A program made the position numbers and the translations under genes. The notes below the pieces were generated by a model. That model ran no database searches. It saw only the letters and a program-made list of their open reading frames with translations, and was not told the DNA's origin. This document shows, piece by piece, positions 1 to 12,593 of a DNA stretch of 64,000 nucleotides. Source of the stretch: Manduca sexta (taxonomy: Eukaryota > Arthropoda > Insecta > Lepidoptera > Sphingidae); NCBI RefSeq assembly GCF_014839805.1, contig NC_051130.1, forward strand, positions 7,316,001-7,380,000. Direction: 5' to 3'. The first letter of the stretch is position 1. The number at the start of each line of letters is the position of its first letter.

Positions 1-338
1 TATTACATCCGTTAATCACCAGTTTTTTTTTTATATTTTGGGAAGTAATGACGATAGCAATAGCTCTTTAGAATAGACTGCCCCGGTCGTGTTAAGGCAA
101 TTTATCGGATTACTACAACACATATTAAGATACCTAAGAATAGATGTATTGACGACTTGAACATACTCCTCATCATCTTCGAAACAGTGACAAATAGCAT
201 TGTCCATGCGTATCTTCGAAACTAAACATGCTAATAAGAGAATAGTTCAAAGTCCACTCATAAATAATTGACTAAACATATTTGAATGAATGCAAACAAA
301 GTATTCAATAAACTAGCTGTAAAATATACCATACTCAC
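1..338. other. Intron of the partial CSP gene
   Basis: A+T-rich sequence downstream of the CSP exon donor on the minus strand. I see no CSP exon 2 or other coding stretch here. Confidence 0.55.
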
Positions 339-519
339 TCTTGAAATCGCCAGACACGTGGTCACAGTCCGCAGTATCCATGAAACAGCCGGTAAACGCC
401 TTCATAGTATCCGCGTCTTTGATCACTCCCTCAATATCTAGGTCATCATTCTCTTCCGTATACTTCTCTTCGGCGTACACCGCCACCACCACCAGGAACA
501 ACAGACAGATACACTTCAT
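339..519 (-). CDS. Chemosensory protein, first coding exon (partial gene)
   Basis: This is the first coding exon of an OS-D/CSP-family protein, a small secreted carrier of hydrophobic ligands in sensory lymph and other tissues. The 60 codons give a signal peptide (MKCICLLFLVVVAVYA), a YTEENDDLDIE segment in the place of the family's YTDKYDNID motif, and the first cysteine pair spaced C-x6-C (CFMDTADC). The exon closes after GDFK plus one base on a consensus donor (GTGAGT at 338-333). This phase-1 intron after Lys is the classic CSP intron and matches the second CSP gene at 10372. Exon 2, with the C-x2-C pair, is not found in 1-338 and must lie left of the window. Acidic residues replace the usual basic ones in several places. 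Family assignment is firm; the ligand is unknown. Confidence 0.85.
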
Positions 520-1448
520 CTTCGAGATTAGTACTCAGTCTGTGGGATGAACATTACAGCGAGCCTTTAAAACTGGCTAGATGCAATCCGGCCATGAACC
601 AAAAACTTGTTTGTGTTTTTTAGGTCTTTTCTTTTTGGTATCGAGTGCGATAAACTTAAGCATGCGTTTAATAAAAAGTGATCTTTATATGGTTAATGGA
701 TTGGAGTTGTAATATTATGTTCAGAACGAAATAAATTCACCAATTTTGTTTGTTACTTCAGTATTACTTAACACAGTCTTCTGAAATAAGTATTCTCATA
801 CTTAATAGAAGGCTTCAACCTTAAATGATTATATAATGGGTTACTGAATAATCATCTTACTATTTCTATAGATTGACTTAATGACCAGATGCGTTTGAAA
901 AAACTAAAACAAGAGACAATGTATTTAAATATAATGATGATAATATATGACAAACAAAAATTAGTAATGAGTATACAAAGTCACTGTTTATACTTTCTGA
1001 TTATTAAACGAGATAAGTACTAAAAACACAACCGAATAAAATATTTATATTATACTAAGAGGCTATCGATACTATATTATTATTCCAATATAATCCTTTC
1101 GTAGAAATACCTACTAGAACAGATTTGTGTTTTATCATTAAAATTAAGAATATTATAAATGCATAGTTAGATTCAGTTCAATTCGTTTCTTCGTAAAAAA
1201 GATTGTTTAATAAAAATGGTGTTACGTAAATCTTATTCAAAATAAGATTATGAAAGTGGTTTGGATATTTACAAACAAACAATATTCCAAGGTTATGAAT
1301 TCACTGACATAAAGTCGCATGTATTACGAGTAATCTGGATTCAAAGCAAACTTCACGCAGAATAGAATAGTATTTTATTCTATAACAAATTTCAGTTCTT
1401 TATTACGGATTCGTTATATTCTAGCTAAAAGTTTTGATATAATTATAA
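520..1448. other. Intergenic, nothing recognised
   Basis: A+T-rich sequence upstream of the CSP start. A TTTAAAGG box near 567-574 (minus strand) could be a weak TATA element for the CSP gene. Nothing else is supported. Confidence 0.5.
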
Positions 1449-1640
1449 TCTATATTTATATTATTAAGCTAAATACCTAGTTTGTTTGAACGCATCTCGG
1501 GAACTACTAAACCGATTTTGAATTTTTATCACCAATAAGAAGCTACATTACTACCTACCTGAGTGTTACCTCTTTTTATCCCGAGAATATATTTATCCCG
1601 AAAAATCTTTTACACATGGGCAGTCGCGGGTAAAAGCTAT
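1449..1640 (+). mobile_element. Short non-autonomous Helitron (Lep1-like)
   Basis: It starts with the typical TCTATA..TATTATTAAGCT head followed by GTTTGTTTGAACGC. It ends with the 3' signature of lepidopteran Helitrons (TTATCCCGAAAAATC, then GTCGCGGGTAAAAGCT). No coding capacity. Confidence 0.65.
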
Positions 1641-1893
1641 TGTCTATACTACATTAACTTCAATTTTGAAATACGTAATATTTTTGAAACTAGTTTACCA
1701 ACGATAACTATAGAACTTGTTTCTATGAGTGCATTGCTCTGTGAAGCTCTTACAGTGTGGCGAAGTTTGGGAATACCCAAGATTAGATTTTATAAAATGG
1801 AAACTAATATTTACTTTGGTAGTTTGCTTTATACTTGTGGTCACGATATTACATAAATAACACCGTATATGACTTACATTAGAGACTAACTAT

Positions 1894-2089
1894 TGCCTAC
1901 AGCTTCGCCCGCGTGTTTATTTTTTCTGTAATAAATATTTTTCCGGGATAAAATACTTTTTATTTATCCTATAACACTCAAGAGTAAGTAGCTTCGTATC
2001 AGTGAAAAAAAATAAAATCGTTTCAGTAGTTCCTGAGATTAGCGCGTTCAAACAAATAAACTCTTCAGCGTTGTATATTAATGTAGATA
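1894..2089 (-). mobile_element. Short non-autonomous Helitron (Lep1-like)
   Basis: Reverse-strand copy: read on the minus strand it begins TCTACATTAATATACAACGC, contains TTTGTTTGAACGCGCTAATC, and ends in CACGCGGGCGAAGCTGTAGG. It lies about 250 bp from, and opposite to, the copy at 1449. Confidence 0.65.
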
Positions 2090-2304
2090 TGTGGTTGGTT
2101 TACGAATCAAAGTATATTCCTGCCAGCAATGTTAATAAATGTATAATGCATTTAAAACCTAGACATGAAATAACTCTCGAGATAATATGCGACTGTCATT
2201 CCCTATAACCTAGAAAATTAAAGCTTTTTATAAATGCTTATTTTTTATTATAACAAACAACACAAAAATATAAACATATTAACTGTTAATAAAAATTACA
2301 TTGC

Positions 2305-2577
2305 TTATTTATACACACACACTCACACCATCACGCATTTTATCCCCGAAGGGGTATGCAGAGGTGCAACCAGGACACCCACTTTTCGCCAAGTGTGTTC
2401 CGTCTCATGATGTGATAGGGGGCGAGCCTATCGCCATATCGGGCACAAATTCCAGACTCCGGGCTGATACTGAGCAGAAAAACTCAATTATCACTTTGCC
2501 CGGCCTGGGATTCGAACCCAGGACCTCAGAGCGCTGCCGTAACGCGCATGCAGTACAACTACGCCACCGAGGCAGTC
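2305..2577 (-). mobile_element. tRNA-derived SINE, family A
   Basis: On the minus strand it has a tRNA-like head with an A box (TGGCGTAGTTG) and a perfect B box (GGTTCGAATCC), a conserved body (GGGCAAAGTGATAATTG, GTGCCCGATATGGCGATAGG) and a short-repeat tail (GTGTGTGTG). At least seven further copies occur in this window. Confidence 0.75.
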
Positions 2578-2999
2578 AGCTTATTTATAAAGTTACAAGT
2601 ATCTCAAAATAAAGCATGGATGAAAAAAATAAACATAAATTATCAAACGTAATTAATATTATATCATATAATACCTTAGATGGCACCTAAAATAGTCCGA
2701 GCTTCAAGACGAAACACAAAGATAACTATAAACTATAAAACATGACTCAAGGTTTGTAACTAACTACCGACCACGTTAATTACATTATTATATGAAGGTT
2801 GTACGGAATAACACACAAATTACACGTTAATAAAAATATGGACACACAAATAAACATTTTTAATTTGTGTTCAAACGAATTAACGTATTATTTGTAAAAG
2901 TGAATGGATCTTCTATTTAACTTGGGAGTGAAACTAATAAAACAGCGATTAGCTAAAACGTTAATTATTATATAAATCTAAAATGATTAGATCGATAGC
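2578..2999. other. Intergenic, nothing recognised
   Basis: A+T-rich with no ORF, splice pattern or repeat that I can place. Confidence 0.4.
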
Positions 3000-3245
3000 C
3001 TAGTTGGTTGTGGAACGGAATGCCGAGACTTATATCCGCAGGTTCAAATCCCAAGGGCACACACCTCTGACTTTTCTAAAATTATGTGTACTCCTTGCGA
3101 ATTATCGCTTGCTTTACCGATGAAGGAAAACATCGTGAGGAACCTGCAAACCTTAGAAGTTCTCTATAGGAATTTTGAGAGGGCGTGAAGTCAACCAATC
3201 CGCACTAGGCCAGCGTGGACTAAGGCTTAAAGCCAATAATGAGAC
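3000..3245 (+). mobile_element. tRNA-derived SINE, family B
   Basis: tRNA-like head (TAGCCTAGTTGG as A box, GGTTCAAATCC as B box), then a body found in many lepidopteran genomes (GAAGGAAAACATCGTGAGGA, GCACTAGGCCAGCGTGG). A reverse copy is at 28893-29175. The organisation resembles the noctuid HaSE/HzSINE type, from memory and unconfirmed. Confidence 0.7.
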
Positions 3246-5789
3246 ATTATATAATGATATTATTACGCATTAAACGATTATTTCGATTATATATAAACTT
3301 AATTATAAAAGGTGGTGGAGATTAAAAATACCGTTAAGAAGCAAACGTGACTTTACTGTACGTTGACATTGAATATAAATTATCAAATGCAATAAAAAGT
3401 TTACTGATAATGGGCCAGTTAATAAAAATAATAAAATGTTTTTGTATTGACTCGTTAAACAGTCCATAAACTTATATCAAACGTCTTATAAATAAAGATA
3501 ATAATTAATTTAATTGGTACAACGTGGTCTATAGGATTCATTAGATGAGTTATTGACCCTTATCATACGATAATGTAAAAAATATCTTTAACAGATTACA
3601 TTATGTGCAGACTCACATAATATATTGCCAAATCTAGAAATCGCACCTACAACTTACTACATTATATACTCTATAACAAAATCGTACAGTACAATTATCT
3701 TTACCCTTTCTCCATGGCAAAATCATAAAGTTCACATCTCACATTATTCATTCTCTAGAAGGATTAATTTTCGTATAAGCTGAATTAATTTTCATGTTAA
3801 AGCTTGCCCTTTAAAAAGATCAGTTTATTTCGCCATGACATATCACCAAGGTTTTTAAAATTAACGAAGATATCTTGCATTCGAATTTTCATACCAACTT
3901 ATTAACCTGCTACGGATATGTATATATATATATTTTACTTTCTCTTCTATGAGCAATATTAATTAACATTGTTTCCCAAAGATAAATGAATATGCCTTAG
4001 AACGAACTCCTGGTACTTTTGGTTCGCTGACATTGCATATATATCCCTAACTCAAGGATCTATTTATTGTTTCTATAATACACTTTTTATACCAGAGATC
4101 TCGTAAATACTTATTTTGCGTTAGCCTTGTTTTAAAATTATACCTCAATTTATAAATATTACAGAGTTATTGATAAATATGGCAAATTCAAATAACTTTA
4201 ATAAGTTTAAACTGCAACGTTAATTAAATTATTATAACATTTGCATTTTTAAACTCGAATTAAGACTTAACTGCACTTTAAAACTCGAATTAAGACTTTT
4301 TGGTCGAATATTAAGCATTTTTTTAATATTGTGAATTTTTATTATAGTTTATGAAAACGAGTACACGCTATGAATTTGTGTGAGTGTACATTTATACATA
4401 TAAAAAAACTCACTCCACGCTTTTTCCTAGATAAAATCTCGCCTATATTAATAAAGGGCTTAACCTATCTATCTGTCAGACTTCACACAAATCCCTGCAC
4501 TAATCGCTGCCTAACAAACATCTTTATAATCTTATATCCTTCCTATGGGAAATCACCACACGAGCGCCAGTCCTTTTGCAAGACTTTCCTAGGGTTTCCG
4601 ATTAAGCACCTAGACCCTTTAACATGCTTTAATATAGTTGAGGTCTGTACACCTTGCAGGTACTCTCTCTGTCTGTACTTACAGGACATATATACGATTA
4701 TACACATAATATACAAAGACAGGCCCTACAATATAACGGCCGAACGTAACTATCATAATCGCTAGTATTCAAATAAAAACATACAATAAGATGTCCTCGC
4801 AAGTTTTTAAAGTGTGTCTAACAAAGAGTTTTTACTAGAACGTGAACTTGACCTGACTTAAAAAAATAATAAACATATGACAAATCTAAACAAAACCCTT
4901 GAGATCTTAATGTCGGCAACACACGAGGCCGAGGAATATTCCTACATAAAAATTGACCACATTAAGTTTTATGTCTCGAGATTAGAGGAAAATTCTGATC
5001 ACGTAGTATGCGCGTCGTGTATAGAGCAAAAAATATGACGAATGCGGTAACTTGAGGATTCTTTAAACATAGATAAAATCACAGTTTTTAGAAACAATGT
5101 CTTAATTAGCGTGAGAAAATAATTGTTTTATTTAATAAATACATATAATGGCCTTGAAAAATAAATTTGATGCCAAACGTATTTTTATAAAGTAATATTT
5201 TTTAAATATTAACCATGCAAAACATCATATACTTTCCTTTTTGATATTATGATATTCAAATATTCTATGGGAAAAATGAATAAGGACGAATACAATGTAC
5301 TAAAATATACAATAAAATATAACAAAAAGGAAAAAACAAATGCACATAATCTATAATATACATTATGAAATGCAAGATGCAAGATTAATACGTAACTAAA
5401 CATAAGGTCAAAATTCAAGCATCATAATTTATATGAGGTTAAAAATATCAATACACAACGGGAAAACCGTCTTAAATAAATAAAAGCGTACAAGCAAAAA
5501 GTCTTACTTTACAAGTGCGCGTCGCCTTGCCTTCTCGAACACTAACAACAAGGACAGATTTAAATACTTACTGATCTTACATATTTATGAATTACATATA
5601 GATAGCTATACACTAAGAATAAAGAAAACGATGTTTATTATTGATAAAGTAATGAGCTTATCGCCCCGCGACGTTACAAGTTGCTATGTAATAATATGTC
5701 GTAATCGCAATGGAAGTTTAAAGTTGTGTTTAAAAATATACACCACTTTATACTTATATTGCAAATGGTGAGGTGTTCGTTATCGAATA
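3246..5789. other. 2.5-kb stretch without a recognised gene
   Basis: A+T-rich. The 131-codon open frame at 4370-4765 has no domain, signal peptide or promoter I recognise, and its C/Y/I-rich composition looks like translated non-coding DNA. Confidence 0.45.
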
Positions 5790-6000
5790 TCTATATATAT
5801 AAAAATGAATTGCTGTTCGTTAGTCTCGCTAAAACTCGAGAACGGCTGAACGGATTTATCTTATCTTGGTCTTGAATTATTCGTGGAGGTCTAGGGAAGG
5901 TTTAAAAGGTGAGAAAAATTCGAATAATTGCCGGGAAAATCCTCAAAACAGCATTTTTCTATTTCCCATACAAACGTTTTCTAACTAATACGTAGAGTCA
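5790..6000 (+). mobile_element. Helitron 5' part (Lep1/MINE-1-like)
   Basis: It begins with the diagnostic head TCTATATATATAAAAATGAA, then TTGCTGTTCGTTAGTC and ACTCGAGAACGGCTGAAC. The characteristic 3' end is not seen before the next element starts at 6278, so this copy is truncated or chimeric. The right boundary is approximate. Confidence 0.65.
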
Positions 6001-6277
6001 ATTTGAGCTTTATTGCTATTGTATAAAGTTCACTGTTGTCTAAGCAATGTAGGTGTGTTCCTAACATCAAAGCAGTGTGTGTTGGAGCACAGAATATAAT
6101 AATGCAATGTCGCGTTCTGAAACTCAACAAAAGTGATATCGCGGACCCGACTAAATTGAACAGTCACAAAATTTAATATATCATTAGTTATTTGGTTGAC
6201 TTCACGATATTATTTCTTTTGTTTTACTTTAAAATGCATGTTTTCGTTATGGACAATTTTTGAGCTACTTTTGCATA

Positions 6278-6775
6278 TCTATACTTATAATAAATCTGTA
6301 GAGAGGTCAATTCTGTACATGAAATATATTTCCAAAATAACTGGGGGTGATTAGGGATCGATACTGATGCCAAAAATACAATTAGTAAAATTTTTGTGTC
6401 TGTCTGTATAACCGTTATAGAAACAAAAACTACTCGACGGATTTTAACTTAACTTAGTACAATTATTTTTCATACTCCTGAGCTGGTTATAGTATACTTT
6501 TCATCACGCTACAATTAATAGGAGCATAGCAGTGATGGAAAATGTTGGGAAAACGGGAGAAGTTACTCCATTTTTTAAGCTTCCGTCATTTCGTGTGCAA
6601 CTTTAATGGTTAAAAGTTCCTTCGATTTCACCAGGATCCCATCATCAGACCCTGACCGGACAATCGGACCAACTGCATATCACCATAAATTAAAAAAACA
6701 TCCCGACAAATTGAGCACCTTCTCCATTTTTGAAACCCGAAATCCACGCGGGCGAAGCTGCGGGCGGAAGCTAGT
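6278..6775 (+). mobile_element. Non-autonomous Helitron, complete
   Basis: Head TCTATACTTATAATAAATC, internal AAAACTACTCGACGGATTTT, and a 3' terminus GCGGGCGAAGCTGCGGGCGG that can form a small hairpin and ends GAAGCTAGT, the lepidopteran Helitron end. No coding capacity. Confidence 0.75.
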
Positions 6776-7194
6776 CTTTAATACATAATAAACCCAAAAT
6801 AATTACCTTTTGTTTATGAACATAAATACACGGTCATTTTGACATAGCGTTAATAAGTGATGTCACATATTCGTATTTACCTGTGCTAAAATGTGCAATA
6901 AATCGTCCATGAATAACATAATTTTTTTCCAAAATCCTAGTAATATTTTTTTTGTTTTATTTATCAATAGATAATTTAGTGCGTGTAAAATGAAAATGAC
7001 GTTTTATTGATATTTATTTTGTCCGTAACTTACAATTTTTTATTGTACCTCTGCTATTTGAGTAACTTATTGTAAAGTGTTATTTTCAAGAAGATAAGGA
7101 TGTCGATTCATGTATTAACGAAATGTTAAGGTGACAATATATTGTACCCGAGTACAGTATATACATATTATAAGAGAATCTTTTTAAATTAAAT
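6776..7194. other. Intergenic, nothing recognised
   Basis: A+T-rich sequence with no supported feature. Confidence 0.4.
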
Positions 7195-7620
7195 TAAATT
7201 CCTTAACGTTAAGGCGCTTCTCCAACCCAACAACCCCCCCCCCCCCCCATGTAAACGGCACGCTTACCGTATTTTTAAAGCATATCTGTTCCAAATTTAT
7301 AATGCAAATACAAATAAAAATAAATATGTTTCTGCAATATTTTATCTTCACTTTGGTTGTTTTAAATTTTTATAATGTAAATATCGTTTAGTTAATGTCA
7401 TGATGAAAATGCCGGTAAAATTGTAAATTACGTACATCTCCTAGTAAAATACACATCATGGCAATTTGCAACTAACACTATTAGAAAAACAATTTAATAA
7501 TTAGTATTATGTTACTTTTTTTTAAAGACTTAAATATATGTTTTAAAGAGATTATTCGTAAATGAATTGCTCAAGGCCGTTTGCTCGAAGAGATGCTTTA
7601 AGATTATATCATGAGCTTAT
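7195..7620 (+). repeat. Dispersed repeat, family P (copy 1)
   Basis: It starts near a 17-base C run (about 7232-7248) followed by a GGCACGC block. It shares blocks with 30890-31185 and 44847-45270: ATATGTTTCTGCAATATTTT, the CATCTCCT..ACAC segment and CAAGGCCGTTTGCTCGA. I do not recognise the element class. Boundaries are approximate. Confidence 0.5.
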
Positions 7621-9976
7621 ATTACAGCTGAGTAATTTGTTAGTCAACCCATTCTCCTTGACCAATATTATGATCGCTTATTGGTTCTTAAGATGCGTAT
7701 TTTATAAAAAATAAACTTAAGCTCAATTATTGCACATTTTGCTTCTGTGTATTTCAGGTTTAACACTTAAGTAAATACTGTAGCAATAAAGGTATTTTTA
7801 ATACCTCACTGAAAAAGACACTAGAATGTATGGCTTTAAGCTAAATTATTTTATGTTCGATATTCAGATAAAATTGTTACCTCATTTTTATGTATATTAC
7901 AAGTTCAGCGATTTTATTTAAATGAGTCATCATTTGTCCTAATTCGATAAATTGATAATAACAAGACCTAACTAATGCCATTACCTGCTGTAAATTTAAA
8001 CCAACAACATAAAAGATAGTCATGCTTATGTGAAAATAAATAAAAAAAAAACGAAATATATTAACATCACGTTACACTAATAGTTTTGAGATGAAACTTA
8101 TTTCCACGAAATATTATCCGTTTACGAACTGCTTATATATATTACTTCATAGTTTTATAAAACTGATATCCATTAGACACCACTCGTAAAATAAAGGTGT
8201 TTGTTCCGTACAAATACGATTATAACCCGGTAGTGAACTTTAAATACCAACTACCTTGTTTAACTTGGCCAAATCGAAAAGTCTAGATTATGCAATTTAA
8301 TGTATCCAGCTTTTAATCTAACGCCATAAAGTAGTACAGCTTAAGGGGTGAAATAAAATATGTTTTTATTGCTATATTCTTTGTTTTAAACATCAAGAAA
8401 GTATCTTGAATTTTGAAGATATTGTCGGTAATAATAAGACTGACGACTGTAGTTGGTTTTGTAATCGCCAAAATAAATAATAGAAGCAATAACAGAGAGT
8501 AAACTTGTTGCCATTACATAATAGTAGGCGATTAGTCGTACAAATGGCACTACTCTAATCGTTTTTGGGAATAATATATGTCAAATGGAGTGCTCTTCCA
8601 GCTATTGTGACAGCATCTTGTTTCTTGTCTTTCTTCCTTGCCTAACACGACTTAACCTTGCTGACGAAATGTGAATACTGTTACCTACATCTCTACTTAA
8701 CCATGAAAAGGGCACAAGTCGTAATTCTATTTTTTTTTTATTATATTGAAACATTTTCTCCAACAATACAAACTTTTTTTATTTCAATAAATTTGAACTT
8801 TATCACATTTTAATATATGTTAGAATTTAAGTACCACAATTTAAAAATGAGCATGCATTCGTATTTGACTGTAAGAAACAAGATAAAATCTACAAGTTAC
8901 AAAGCACAGTCTGGGCCCTTATTCTGTATGATAGTGTAAACGCGTAACGCGGCCGTGTCATGTTATCTTCGAGAAATGTGCGTGGAATGGTATTCTGTAA
9001 GCCAAATTTCTATAGTCCTAAACATGATGCGTTGTGTTACGTTCTTGTTACGCACTGTTAAAATAACGTGCGGGATAGAGAATAAGGCTCTGACTGTTAA
9101 AAATAAATGATCTATTATAGAACACAAATCGATAAGTGCAAAATACTTGAAGGCATACATGTATAATGTATATTCTGTGGTAATGTTTTAAATGATTAAA
9201 TTATAAGTAATAAGTTCTCGATTTTAATTTATGATGGCACTCAATGAACTAAATATCAAACTACGAAGCTTTAGTTATAATGTAGTCTTGAGTTCAGACC
9301 ATGACGAATGATAGATAAAAATATTTTTCTAATACCTCATCTTGGAATCAGCGATCTGTAAAAATTGTAGATTCCACCGATACTCATATTTTAAGTACTT
9401 ACACGCCTTGCAAAATAACAATAGCAATGTTAGCAATATGAAAATTAAACCAATAATTTCCGTCAGGAAATAAAGCGAGAATTAATCGTTAATAAATATA
9501 GGTTCACTCTAAGAGATATTTTAACAATATATTTCAAATGTAATATTAATTATGCTCATAGGAACTTTAATAAATTTTTCTCACCAATTAAATTAAAGAC
9601 ACGCAAACAAGATTATCTCCTTTGTAACGGACATCGATAATCACAATCGATTGGTCAATCTAGGTTCACGACAATCTAATACGATAATGTAATAAATTAT
9701 TATTTTCTTTCGTAAAAGTAAAAACTGCCATTAAAATATTAAGTTTGGGAGACGGAAAACTAGGAGGAAGGAGATTAATTTTAAAAAGCAGATTATTTTC
9801 AGTCTTAAGACTGTTATTGAATATCGAGTTGCAATCCTAACTAAGTTACATGACACTTTTGAGAATTCCCAGCAACTACCTACCACATCAACATAGTAAT
9901 ATAATTTCGAACTGGATTGAAGGTGTCAGCTCGTCTATAGAAAACCTTTATCGTATAAAATATTTAGATTAAGTTC
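7621..9976. other. 2.3-kb stretch without a recognised gene
   Basis: A+T-rich. The only open frame (8963-9160, minus) has no signal peptide, promoter or domain. Confidence 0.45.
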
Positions 9977-10203
9977 TGCCTCGGACACGTAGTTGTATTA
10001 CGATACAACTGCAGGGCTGAGGTCTCGGGACCAATCCCCGGGTCATGTGACATACGGTTTTAGTATTCAGCATCAAATCGAAGTATGGAATTTGTGCCCA
10101 ATATGGCAATAGGCTCGCCCTCTATCACATCATGAGACGGAATAGATAGGACGAAAAGTGGGTGCACGCGTTGCATCTCTGTCTAAACAACGAATGTGTG
10201 AGT
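9977..10203 (+). mobile_element. tRNA-derived SINE, family A, diverged
   Basis: Diverged head with a B-box-like ACCAATCCCCGGGTC, then the family body (GTGCCCAATATGGCAATAGG, CACATCATGAGACGGAA) and tail. Confidence 0.6.
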
Positions 10204-10371
10204 ACCTAGACTGATTTAAAATAAAACATAAAATTTAAAAAATATATTTTAATAAATAATGAGCATAATATTTGATAGTACTAATGTGATGCTTTAAATT
10301 TACAAGCCCCGTGAGTATTCAGCAAACCTTCCAAATATATGTGATCGTGAGATAATTGACAACAACTTGGT

Positions 10372-12169
10372 CTAATCGGTAGAGTTGATGAAGGCGAGGA
10401 AGTCCTCCTTGTAAATGCCCTCAGGGTCTTCCTTTTTAGCGAGCCGCTCCCAAAGGTCAGGCAACTTGGTCTGGAAGCCCTTCACTACCGTCCTTATGAG
10501 GTGTCGCTGCTTCGGCGTGCATTTTCTGCATCTGGTTCTCAGCGCATCGGGGATATTCTCTGCAAGTAATAATTAGCATTAGGCTATTTTATCGAATCTT
10601 ATAAAAATTTAAAATCTTTAAGAGAGTATAGTATAGAACTTCGAATTAAATGTAAAAATATAAGTAACCACGTTAAATACGATGTAAGTGCTGTAAGAAA
10701 CTTCAGAAAAGAGAATTCAATCAAGATTTGTCATTCAATCAAATGTACAAGGATCCATAAAGCCATTTTGCATTTCTCTATATAAAAGAGTATAGGAAAT
10801 TAATTATGCGTATGATACAAGTGCTCCAAGGATCTATAATCCCAAAAAGTAATGCAATGACTGCCTTAGTGATGGGGTAATATTATGATGCGACTGCGGT
10901 ATTGAGGTCTCGAGTTCGACCCGCTGGTCGGACAAAGTGATATTGAGCTTTTCTCCTTAGTACCACATCATGGGACGGAAAATAGGTGCACTAGTATCGT
11001 CTCTGCCTACCCCTTAGGGAATAAAAGTCGTGTATGTATGTATGTCTGTAGGATTTAAACATTATGTTATTATTACTTTTGAATTCTCTTCCTTCAACCG
11101 TGCACGGTCCCTCGTCGAGGAAGCATTTTCCGTAGTTTTTCAGTAGGCGAACGTTGCTGACCAGCTCGTTAGCATCGAAGTTGTCATACTGCGTACTGTA
11201 GTATTCTTCACACGCGACCGCTGCCACGAGCGCAAAAAGTACCAAAATTGTCTTCATGTTGCTTTCTGAAAATATTTAAATATTTATGTTGTTTAATAAT
11301 AATTTTAAATTTGTCAACATTCAGCCAGTCTGAACTCTCAAGGTAATAACTAAAGTAGGAGCCAGTAGAGTTGCCACAACACAAGTACCAAAGTAACTTG
11401 AAATTTTACTGTTAATGTCAATAGATAGACTGGAGGAAAAGTGTAGATCAAACAACTTTTTACGCTATTTCGCCCGCTTTCGACTTTTGCAGCATGTTCC
11501 TTATATATAATATCGTTAGGTATAAGGAAACCGATATCAATAGACAGTAGCGTTTCAATTAAGTAAATACCGCTGAATGAAGCTAAATAAGTGACCCAGC
11601 AATTTATATCTGAGATATTAATCAATATTCTTTGAAATGAAAATAAGACAGACTTTAATCTTGTATTTTTAAATAATATTCAAGTTATATGAATCTACAA
11701 TCTATTAAGCACTGTGTTGTACGCATTCTTATTTAACATAATAATTTACTAAGTAAGAGTGTGACCAACACTTTCTTGTTTCTATTTAATAACATTAAAA
11801 CCAGCTAAAAACGTAGGGAAAATCTGTTGAACTGCTAATATATGTATATTTACATTTTTCAACAATTATAATGAATTTAACCAAATCTAAACGTAATTAC
11901 TAAGTATATGTTTTAACTCATGTATTTAGACTGTATTGTATTTTCATGATTTAAGTCTATACGAGTATTTGAAAGCAAATAAGAGGCTAAATACAATAAC
12001 ATTGTTTCCTTGTTAGTCTAACAATTCCAGAAAATTATAGGATATTTTATTTTATGACCAAATCTATGTAGTAGTAATGTTTTCCTTATTTAAATAAATA
12101 TAACTAAAATTATGTTAGAAAATATAACTTACATAAGAAGTATCCTGCACTATTGTTCTGTCAGAACTG
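10372..12169 (-). CDS. Chemosensory protein (CSP/OS-D family), complete
   Basis: A complete three-exon gene for a secreted chemosensory protein that carries small hydrophobic molecules. Non-coding exon 1 (about 12133-12169) has a donor GTAAGTTA. Exon 2 (11077-11265) holds the start at 11257, after acceptor TTTTCAG. Exon 3 is 10372-10559. Joined, it encodes 122 residues: signal peptide MKTILVLFALVAAVAC, the family motif YYSTQYDNFD, and four cysteines spaced C-x6-C-x18-C-x2-C, exactly the CSP signature. The coding intron falls after EFK in phase 1, the family's conserved position. The C-terminal part has the expected QTKLPDLWERL helix. The coding intron contains a SINE at 10859. Promoter: TATAAAAGA at 12191-12199 with an ACAGTT initiator near 12169. 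Family call is very firm; ligand and tissue are unknown. Confidence 0.9.
10859..11040 (+). mobile_element. tRNA-derived SINE, family A, inside the CSP intron
   Basis: Starts with GACTGCCTTAGTGATGGGGT, has a B-box-like GAGTTCGACCC, then the family body (GGACAAAGTGATATTGAGC, CACATCATGGGACGGAA) and a GTAT-repeat tail. It lies antisense in the CSP coding intron. Confidence 0.65.
11276..12132. other. 5' intron of the CSP gene
   Basis: Lies between non-coding exon 1 and the start-codon exon. The open frame at 11350-11625 (minus) inside it has no supporting signal. Nothing else recognised. Confidence 0.45.
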
Positions 12170-12190
12170 TGCATTGGTATCGACCGAGAT

Positions 12191-12199
12191 TCTTTTATA
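12191..12199 (-). promoter_or_regulatory. TATA box of the CSP gene
   Basis: TATAAAAGA on the minus strand, about 30 bp before an ACAGTT initiator at about 12169 and a short non-coding exon that ends in a consensus donor at 12132. Confidence 0.65.
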
Positions 12200-12451
12200 C
12201 GGAGCTTAGAGATGGAAAATAATTCAGCATACGTATATAAATAAACAACAATCAGATCTCGCTGACGTGTCCAAACTTGCGAGAATAGGACGTGCAAACT
12301 TGACCAGTGTCGAAGCATTAATTTAACCGAACGTGATAATGACTAAAAGCAACATCACTTGGACCTTGAGACGATGGTCGTTAGGTACAAAATTTATCAA
12401 TAACTAAATGACAATTTTGCAGGCTTCCGCATTGGAACAATCCTTATAAGG

Positions 12452-12458
12452 TATAAAG
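12452..12458 (+). promoter_or_regulatory. TATA box of an orphan first exon
   Basis: TATAAAG followed by a CATTCAGAG initiator-like sequence at about 12488 and an ATG at 12516. Confidence 0.45.
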
Positions 12459-12515
12459 ACGTCAAAACACCTTTTACATTAAACTTCATTCAGAGCCTTA
12501 CATAAGATACATAAA

Positions 12516-12593
12516 ATGACCTATTTATTTGTAGTGGCAGCTTTCTTGAACACATACGTCTTGGTCACACGAACACCTCAGTCCGCCTCTTAA
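12516..12593 (+). pseudogene. Orphan signal-peptide exon, probably a truncated gene
   Basis: A 25-codon frame behind a TATA box and initiator. It starts MTYLFVVAAFLNTYVLV, a typical short insect signal peptide, and then stops (TAA) within a dispersed repeat whose left block (ACACCTCAGTCC) also occurs at 49412. The natural reading is a secreted-protein gene cut by a repeat insertion. I could not find the lost remainder to the right. The promoter and signal peptide resemble those of nearby secreted-protein genes. It could be chance, since the frame is short. Confidence 0.35.

Noticed and set aside
2301..2612. 103-codon frame, and similar frames at 12852, 16903, 29836 and 38098
   Set aside because: They translate SINE family A; the recurring LGFEPRTS-type wording comes from the tRNA B-box region.
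4370..4765. 131-codon open frame on the plus strand
   Set aside because: No signal peptide, domain, promoter or splice signal; irregular Cys/Tyr/Ile-rich composition as expected from translated A+T-rich repeats.
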